Assembly: GCA_024336345.1 (NCBI GenBank)
Contig: JANFOG010000004.1
Span: 2,108,001-2,172,000, forward strand
Direction of reading: 5' to 3'
DNA length: 64,000 nucleotides
Source of the DNA: Mariannaea sp. PMI_226
Lineage: Eukaryota > Ascomycota > Sordariomycetes > Hypocreales > Nectriaceae
Shown: positions 61,934-64,000 of the stretch, in pieces
Position numbering within the stretch: the stretch's first letter is position 1
Layout of the letters: every line of letters starts with the position of its first letter
Made by a program: the position numbers and the translations under genes
Notes under the pieces: model-generated
Told to the model about the DNA's origin: nothing
The model's database searches: none
The model's input: only the letters and a program-made list of their open reading frames with translations

Positions 61934-62620
61934 CTAGTCCTCCCAACTTTTCTCAACTGTTTCTCGGACGCGCTTGGTGTACTCTTTGCGGTTATCCTTG
62001 TACAAGTTGGAGGCTTCGACGTTCGCGGGGGAGCCGGTGTTTGGATCGTTGAGTAGACTTGCCCAAGTGTTAATACGTGGTCATGACTAGGCTGGTGGTT
62101 GTGCCGCCGCAAAACAGAAACAAAAGAGGTCAGGAAAACATTCTTACCTCTGAATGCTGGTCAAGACAGCAGCAACATCATAGGTAGGACTCCATCGGTT
62201 TTGAAGAATATCCAAGCAGAGCTCTCCAGTCGCGTACACGTTGGGGTGGAACATTTGGCTTATAAATTTGACCTGTGGCGGTTTGTTGGGGTATTGCTCC
62301 TCAAACTGCATAACCAGTCTAAATGTGCCATCCTCGAACGGGGTATCGGCGGGACCAATAATCACGGCGTTCCTAAACATCAGTCTATGAGTATTTATTT
62401 CTTTATATTTTTTTCCGGGTCGTCGGGAGGTCCTCATGGTAGGCGGCATACCAAGTCATGACATTGTCGGGTACTGGAGAAGCGGAGATGCCGGCTGGGG
62501 GATCCGTTTGCATCCGCTATATCCAGAGAGTCAGCATTCGAATAAATCATGTATATCATCCATAGGAAGTTCACGGACCTTAAAGTCTCGCATCAAGCGA
62601 CGTCGCGCAGCGGTAGACAT
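61934..62620 (-). CDS. UBC2: Ubiquitin-conjugating enzyme E2 UBC2/RAD6
   Basis: Rad6 ubiquitinates histone H2B with Bre1, PCNA with Rad18 and N-end-rule substrates with Ubr1. Exons are 62620-62579, 62516-62452, 62372-62148 and 62057-61934, 151 aa, the standard length. The catalytic cysteine is C88 in GELCLDIL, preceded by FHPNVYATG. The N-terminus [14 protein letters not shown] and the ending [11 protein letters not shown] match the family. Three introns of 62, 79 and 90 bp interrupt it. The first donor, AAG|GTCCGT, is an unusual GT variant. A longer frame that begins [14 protein letters not shown] is intron sequence read through. The short filamentous-fungal form lacks the long acidic tail of yeast Rad6. 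Confidence 0.96.
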
Positions 62621-64000
62621 GATGAGATGGGGTGGTGCAGTTGTAGCGGAGGAGGGGCGCTGAAGATGGGAGGACGAATGGGGAGATGGCAGTATTAGGG
62701 GGAAAAGTATCAAGTCGTGTCCAAGAAACGATCCTCTTCAACGACGAAACACCGTTTGACTGTATCCCTCTCTCGATAGCACGGAAGAGAAAAGGTGAAG
62801 ATAAAACGGAATGCCGTGGAAGTGGGAATTGGTCATCGACTTGCTGCCGCCAAAAGATGAACAGGCAAGACGGGACCCAAAGGCCCAGTGGAGGTGGCGA
62901 AACGTGCCAATCACAAGGCGTTGAAGCAATGGCCAATCGACCACGTCAATCAGACTCCGCTTTCTGTCTCGGGGCACGTGACCTACTTTATCAAACTGTC
63001 TCGGAAGGGAAGAAGCAGTGCAGTGGTCGTCTTTAGTTGGTGACTGCTGCCTACCTACTTACTACCTGTCTACCTTATTTCATGTGCATAAAATTCCGAA
63101 TGCTCTCGTACGATCCAACCACCCTCGTAATTTTTCCTAGTCCATTTGTTGCATTAGCAAACCCTTAGGCAGGACACTGAGAGATATGAGACATTCCATA
63201 ATAAAACGACCAGCCTTCAAATACTACCCATATGATGTGAAGTCCACATTTCAGGAGGTATTCATGTTGGGGTGGGTGTCGCACATACTCCTCTTTGGCA
63301 CCACTGTACGAGACTTCGTACAAACCTTCAAAAATCTCTTAAGACTGCCGTAAGATCAAAATACCTCGAGCACTTGAATGGAACTTGTCATTCCTCAGAT
63401 TTCTTGCCAAGGAGAGACGATACGCGTAAACCCCTATCTGCCAGATAGTCCAACCAGAGTTGGTGCTTTATGAAACCCCAAGCATTGACGCAAGGTTACC
63501 TAGGTATCTACCAGGGTTAGCCACCTATCAAGCGTCTTGAAGACCACGCTGTGCATATGTGTGGCCTGTGTTTGCAGACCTCTGAGGTAAATAACGGTAA
63601 CAAAGAAACAAGAATAATCAGAAGTAAACGAACAGTAGGCGTCTGTCTCGAAAATTATCGCCTTTTGAAATACAAAGCATGAAAGCTTCCAACTTGGAAC
63701 GAGACAGCATGAGCATACTACATCTACGTTAATAAATAAATAAATAGATAGATAGATAGATAGATAACGCATCATCTCTACAGATATATATCTACATATA
63801 CAGTTAGATCCCCTGCTCCAGTTCTGCGTCACTCGGGCTGTTGAAAGGAATTAATGCTCCCCATAGGTAGGTACCTGGAACAAAATTCAGTGACTATGAG
63901 AAGACCAACTCAGTTGACAGTTCTCAACAAGGTAAATGGAACAAATGGATAGCCTTGATTGGCAGAAATATTAAATCAGTGGAACCCTCCCCCTTGTTAA
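62621..64000. other. Intergenic region, right edge of window
   Basis: 1.38 kb with no supported gene. It contains the UBC2 promoter, ACCTAGGT at 63498, GTAGGTACCT near 63866 and an AATA/GATA repeat at 63731-63766. Confidence 0.5.
63731..63766. repeat. Compound tetranucleotide repeat (AATA)n(GATA)n
   Basis: About four AATA units followed by about five GATA units, read directly. Confidence 0.9.

Noticed and set aside
1..64000. Transposon, provirus, CRISPR or rRNA content
   Set aside because: No transposase or reverse-transcriptase motifs, long direct or inverted terminal repeats, regularly spaced repeats or rRNA sequence were found by reading both strands.

Overview
The window is a stretch of nuclear chromosome from a filamentous ascomycete, most probably a Sordariomycete. 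The evidence is: short spliceosomal introns (mostly 44-130 bp, with CTAAC/CTGAC-like branch sites close to the acceptor); a Neurospora-type conventional kinesin; MOB3, ferroportin-like and ArAE proteins of filamentous-fungal form; dispersed TACCTAGGTA-type words in the intergenic DNA; and about one gene per 3 kb. I could not assign a species from sequence alone. Twenty protein genes (one cut by the left edge) and one tRNA gene are supported. Exon joins were worked out by hand from reading frame, splice signals and remembered family motifs.

Layout. 1-2957: the 3' end of SMC2 (+) converges on a MOSC/mARC-like molybdenum protein (-). 2958-13430: a 10.5 kb stretch with no supportable gene, ending in a pyrimidine-rich putative leader. 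13431-15784: a Zn2Cys6 transcription factor (+). 16330-19940: MOB3 (-) and the zinc chaperone ZNG1 (+), which diverge from a 587 bp shared promoter. 20311-42337: a long plus-strand run of NOT2, CUE1-like, a J-domain protein, a small Myb/AT-hook-like protein, a ferroportin-like transporter, NMA111 and IST1. 43366-44473: AP-2 sigma and tRNA-Gln(CUG) (-). 45394-48962: an ArAE-type membrane protein (+). 49231-53109: SPT3 and PPM1 (-). 55062-56275: an unrecognised multispanning membrane protein (+). 57181-62620: kinesin-1 heavy chain and UBC2/RAD6 (-).

Most genes are conserved housekeeping functions: chromosome condensation, SAGA, CCR4-NOT, H2B ubiquitination, PP2A methylation, endocytosis, ESCRT, ER-associated degradation, microtubule transport. 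They do not form a biosynthetic cluster. I see no rRNA, CRISPR, intact transposon or virus. I found no convincing new system. The points most worth checking are the gene-free region before the transcription factor, two GC-AG introns and a 12-nt exon, an SPT3 first intron that stays open in frame, the ferroportin-like protein whose metal sites differ from the human ones, and a 32-nt G run.
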